In this document: positions 7,542 to 9,617 of the stretch, one piece after another
Layout: every line of letters starts with the position of its first letter
Numbering within the stretch: the first letter of the stretch is position 1
Source: JAKZSU01 sp047517485
GTDB lineage: Bacteria > Pseudomonadota > Alphaproteobacteria > UBA7887
Assembly: GCA_047517485.1 (NCBI GenBank)
Contig: JAKZSU010000139.1
Coordinates: 1-9,617, forward strand
DNA length: 9,617 bases
Direction of reading: 5' to 3'
The notes under the pieces: generated by a model
What the model saw: only the letters and a program-made list of their open reading frames with translations
The model's database searches: none
What the model was told of the DNA's origin: nothing
Made by a program: the position numbers and the translations under genes

Positions 7542-8306
7542 ATGCGCGCGATCCTTTATGCCGCCGGGGTTGGCAATCGTCTTTCGGCGGTGAGTGAGGG
7601 ATTTCCGAAGGTTTTGCTGCGGTTTGGCGGCCGGAGCCTACTCGAGCGGCATTTGCGTATTCTCGCTGCCGCATCGGTGACAGAGGTGGTGGTCGTGACC
7701 GGCCATGGCGCCGAAGCGATTGCCGACGAAGTGGCGCGGATCGACAGCGCTGTTCCGGTTCGCTTGGTGCACAATCCGGAGTACCGCGCCGGCAGCATCG
7801 TCACCCAATGGGTGGCGCGCGAGGCGATCGGCGCCGGCGGTACGGTGCTTCTGATGGACGCCGACGTGCTTTACGATCAGGGTCTCATGGCGCGCCTGAT
7901 CGATTCGGCCCATGCCGACTGTTTTCTGCTCGACCGCGATATCGAGGCCGGTGAGGAGCCGGTAAAATTGTGCATTCGCGACGATTGTCTGGTGGATTTT
8001 CGCAAACGTCCCGATCAGCCGTATGATTGGGCCGGTGAATCGGTGGGCTTCTTCAAGATCGCCGAGAGGAATGCCGCCAGACTGATCGACGCGACCCGCG
8101 CCTACATCGAAAGCGGGCGCACCGAGGACTACTATGACGAAGCGTTGAGAGATCTGCTTTTGGCTGACCCGCCCGGGAGCTTCGGCTGGGAGGACATAAC
8201 CGGCATGCCGTGGTGCGAAATCGATTTTCCCGACGACGTGGTGATCGCGGAGCGCGATATTTTGCCGCGCCTGGCACCGCTGCCAAGCGGCGAGAGCGAT
8301 CGATGA
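7542..8306 (+). CDS. Cytidylyltransferase-type NTP transferase (LicC/PntC-like)
   Basis: A soluble, single-domain nucleotidyltransferase of 254 aa. The N-terminal signature YAAGVGNRL (6-14) with FPK (21-23) binds the nucleotide triphosphate. DAD (106-108) and the late WCEIDFPDD (224-232) supply metal-binding acidic residues, and GESVGFF (165-171) is typical of choline-phosphate and phosphonate cytidylyltransferases. Family knowledge suggests transfer of CMP from CTP to a small phosphorylated or phosphonylated alcohol or amine. In this operon the natural candidate is 2-aminoethylphosphonate, giving a CMP-phosphonate for the next gene product. Choline phosphate, inositol phosphate or a sugar phosphate remain possible. 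The start ATG 7542 has GGGGTGA six bases upstream; the gap to the previous gene is 6 bp, and its stop overlaps the next start. The domain call is firm, the substrate is inferred. Confidence 0.88.
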   Translation: MRAILYAAGVGNRLSAVSEGFPKVLLRFGGRSLLERHLRILAAASVTEVVVVTGHGAEAIADEVARIDSAVPVRLVHNPEYRAGSIVTQWVAREAIGAGGTVLLMDADVLYDQGLMARLIDSAHADCFLLDRDIEAGEEPVKLCIRDDCLVDFRKRPDQPYDWAGESVGFFKIAERNAARLIDATRAYIESGRTEDYYDEALRDLLLADPPGSFGWEDITGMPWCEIDFPDDVVIAERDILPRLAPLPSGESDR

Positions 8307-8941
8307 GTCACCATACCTGGGCCCATCGCTTGGTAACGATCGCGGTGCGACCGCTGGCCCGAACCTCGGTCACGCCCAACCAAATCACCACCCTTCGCCT
8401 GGTCTCGGGTCTTCTCGCGGCGGCGGCGTTCGCCACCGGCAATGGGTTCCTGGTCGATATCGGTGGCGGCCTGTGGGTGCTGTCGATGCTGTGTGATCGG
8501 GCCGACGGCGTGTTGGCGCGGATGACCGGACAGTCGAGCCCGGCGGGGCATGTCTACGATCTTATTTGCGATTTCGTGGTCACCACGGTGCTGTTCGTCG
8601 CTGTCGGCGTCGGTATCGAGGGCGGCTTGATCGGCGGCCTATCGGTCTGGCTCGGGCTGCTCGCGGGGGCCTCGGTGGGGCTGATGTTCTGGTTGCTTTA
8701 CCGCATCGAACGACTGATGCCGGATGACAAGGCCGCGAGCCCGACAAGAGCGGGTTTCGATCCCGACGACACGCTGTTCATTGTCGCGCCACTAGCCTGG
8801 CTTGGCTGGATGCCGGAGTTTCTCCTGGTATCCGCGATCGGCGCGCCAATCGCCGCGGCGATCGTGATCGGCGCGTATTTTCGGGCACGAAGACGCGTCG
8901 ATGTCAGCGATCGAAAACCGTTGTCGGAATCGAATAGTTGA
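8303..8941 (+). CDS. CDP-alcohol phosphatidyltransferase family protein
   Basis: An integral inner-membrane enzyme of 212 aa with a perfect CDP-alcohol phosphotransferase motif, D-x2-D-G-x2-A-R-x8-G-x3-D-x3-D, running from D65 to D90 (D65, D68, G69, A72, R73, G82, D86, D90). Several hydrophobic segments surround it. Enzymes of this family displace CMP from a CMP-activated headgroup or lipid and join it to an alcohol. The upstream cytidylyltransferase suggests that it transfers a phosphonate headgroup from a CMP-phosphonate to diacylglycerol or another lipid alcohol, giving a phosphonolipid. The early TPNQIT (24-29) also fits the family. The open frame starts at 8210, but ATG 8303, overlapping the previous stop as ATGA, is the clear start. 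The last 38 bp overlap the convergent downstream gene. Donor and acceptor are inferred from context. Confidence 0.92.
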   Translation: MSHHTWAHRLVTIAVRPLARTSVTPNQITTLRLVSGLLAAAAFATGNGFLVDIGGGLWVLSMLCDRADGVLARMTGQSSPAGHVYDLICDFVVTTVLFVAVGVGIEGGLIGGLSVWLGLLAGASVGLMFWLLYRIERLMPDDKAASPTRAGFDPDDTLFIVAPLAWLGWMPEFLLVSAIGAPIAAAIVIGAYFRARRRVDVSDRKPLSESNS

Positions 8942-9509
8942 GAATGATGAATTCCTCGCCCGGGTTCGAATCGTAAATGCTGGTGTTCGACAGATGGCCG
9001 ATCTGTACGCCGAGTCGCGAGGCATTGTCGAACCGGTAGGCGAGTTCGATGGCGGAGCGGAACTCGAGCGCGCCGCCGAGATCCTTGCCATCGCCCTCGT
9101 GGAAGCCGCCGAAGCTGAAACTCGGACTGAGAACCACGCGCTTGCCGAAATAGAAATCGGTGTAGAGTCCGATATAGGCGTAGAACGCGGAGTCGGTGGT
9201 TACGAACAGGCCGACTTGCGGACGGAATATCCATAGCCGGGTATTGAGGCGGAATTCGGCGCCAAACTGACCCGCGGTCATGTCGTCGTTGACGTCGAAT
9301 CCGCCAGCGCTGATGGTGACAAAATCGGGCTCGCGAAACGGCTCGTCGGCGGCGGCGATGCCGGTGCTCGCCAGGAGCAGCAGGACGGCCATTATACCAA
9401 GGGTGGATAATAATGACCCATTTGACCGCTCGATTTTCGCCGCTGGGTAGGAGCGGGACGCGCCGTCGTGTGACCCCACTGACCTGCGCCCCAAGGCCCC
9501 CGCATTCAT
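8904..9509 (-). CDS. PagL-like lipid A deacylase (acyloxyacyl hydrolase family), outer membrane
   Basis: The frame is 201 aa. A hydrophobic stretch MAVLLLLASTG ending at AAA (52-54) before DEP looks like a signal peptide; the mature part of ~147 aa matches the size of PagL, an 8-stranded outer-membrane barrel that removes the 3-O-acyl chain of lipid A. The alternating polar/hydrophobic pattern and the C-terminal GHLSNTSIYDSNPGEEF give H172, S174, N182 and E186. Their spacing equals, as I recall it, the Pseudomonas PagL catalytic region with His126, Ser128 and Glu140. The start is uncertain: ATG 9509 has AGGA eight bases upstream but gives a 39-residue lead before the hydrophobic core, while ATG 9392 leaves a signal peptide without positive charge and no visible ribosome-binding site. 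The gene is convergent with the operon. The substrate could be lipid A or another acylated outer-membrane lipid. Confidence 0.8.
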   Translation of the reverse strand: MNAGALGRRSVGSHDGASRSYPAAKIERSNGSLLSTLGIMAVLLLLASTGIAAADEPFREPDFVTISAGGFDVNDDMTAGQFGAEFRLNTRLWIFRPQVGLFVTTDSAFYAYIGLYTDFYFGKRVVLSPSFSFGGFHEGDGKDLGGALEFRSAIELAYRFDNASRLGVQIGHLSNTSIYDSNPGEEFIILNYSIPTTVFDR

Positions 9510-9617
9510 AAGGAGAGTCCTGTTTCTGCATAGCGCATTGTTGATGGGTTGGCACGCGCGCCGTGCGTGGAGCCCTCAAGTCGCTCAAGCGCGCGGCGCG
9601 CATTTGCGGGCGTGTCT

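Noticed and set aside
9391..9396. Second minus-strand TATAAT
   Set aside because: It overlaps the internal ATG at 9392 of the PagL-like gene, lacks a matching -35, and would give no usable leader for either start.
9552..9566. gcacg/cgtgc inverted repeat and ctcaag direct repeat (9575-9589) near the right edge
   Set aside because: Arms are 5-6 bp in very GC-rich sequence; no T-run, promoter spacing or second copy supports a function.

Overview
The window is a GC-rich bacterial chromosome segment with tightly packed genes. It most likely comes from an alphaproteobacterium or a relative: GC content and GC at third codon positions are high, the outer-membrane protein families are Gram-negative, and two membrane proteins resemble the hopanoid-locus families HpnN and HpnL. 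No rRNA, tRNA, CRISPR array or complete mobile element is visible. The taxonomy is an inference from content only.

Layout. Positions 1-154 hold no convincing gene: a small inverted repeat and a short sequence that resembles an insertion-sequence end. A class I SAM-dependent methyltransferase lies on the minus strand (155-967). A short divergent intergenic region (968-1061) follows, with a perfect TATAAT on the minus strand. From 1062 to 8941, six plus-strand genes form one compact operon, joined by 4-bp stop/start overlaps or, once, a 6-bp gap. They are: phosphoenolpyruvate mutase fused to a nucleotidyltransferase domain; phosphonopyruvate decarboxylase; an HpnN-like RND/MMPL lipid transporter; an HpnL-like polytopic membrane protein; a stand-alone cytidylyltransferase-type enzyme; and a CDP-alcohol phosphatidyltransferase. 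Convergent to the operon, and overlapping its last gene by 38 bp, is a minus-strand gene for a PagL-like lipid A deacylase (8904-9509). The remaining ~108 bp are upstream sequence of that gene.

How the genes fit together. PEP mutase and phosphonopyruvate decarboxylase are the two committed steps that make phosphonoacetaldehyde, the root of most natural phosphonates. The nucleotidyltransferases could activate a phosphonate such as 2-aminoethylphosphonate as its CMP derivative. The CDP-alcohol phosphatidyltransferase could then place that headgroup on a lipid alcohol in the inner membrane. The HpnL-like and HpnN-like proteins would suit moving the product across the inner membrane and towards the outer membrane. 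The best overall reading is a phosphonolipid (or phosphonate-headed hopanoid) synthesis-and-export operon. Two points stay open: no aminotransferase or phosphonoacetaldehyde reductase is present, so the exact headgroup is unknown, and the lipid acceptor cannot be read from sequence.
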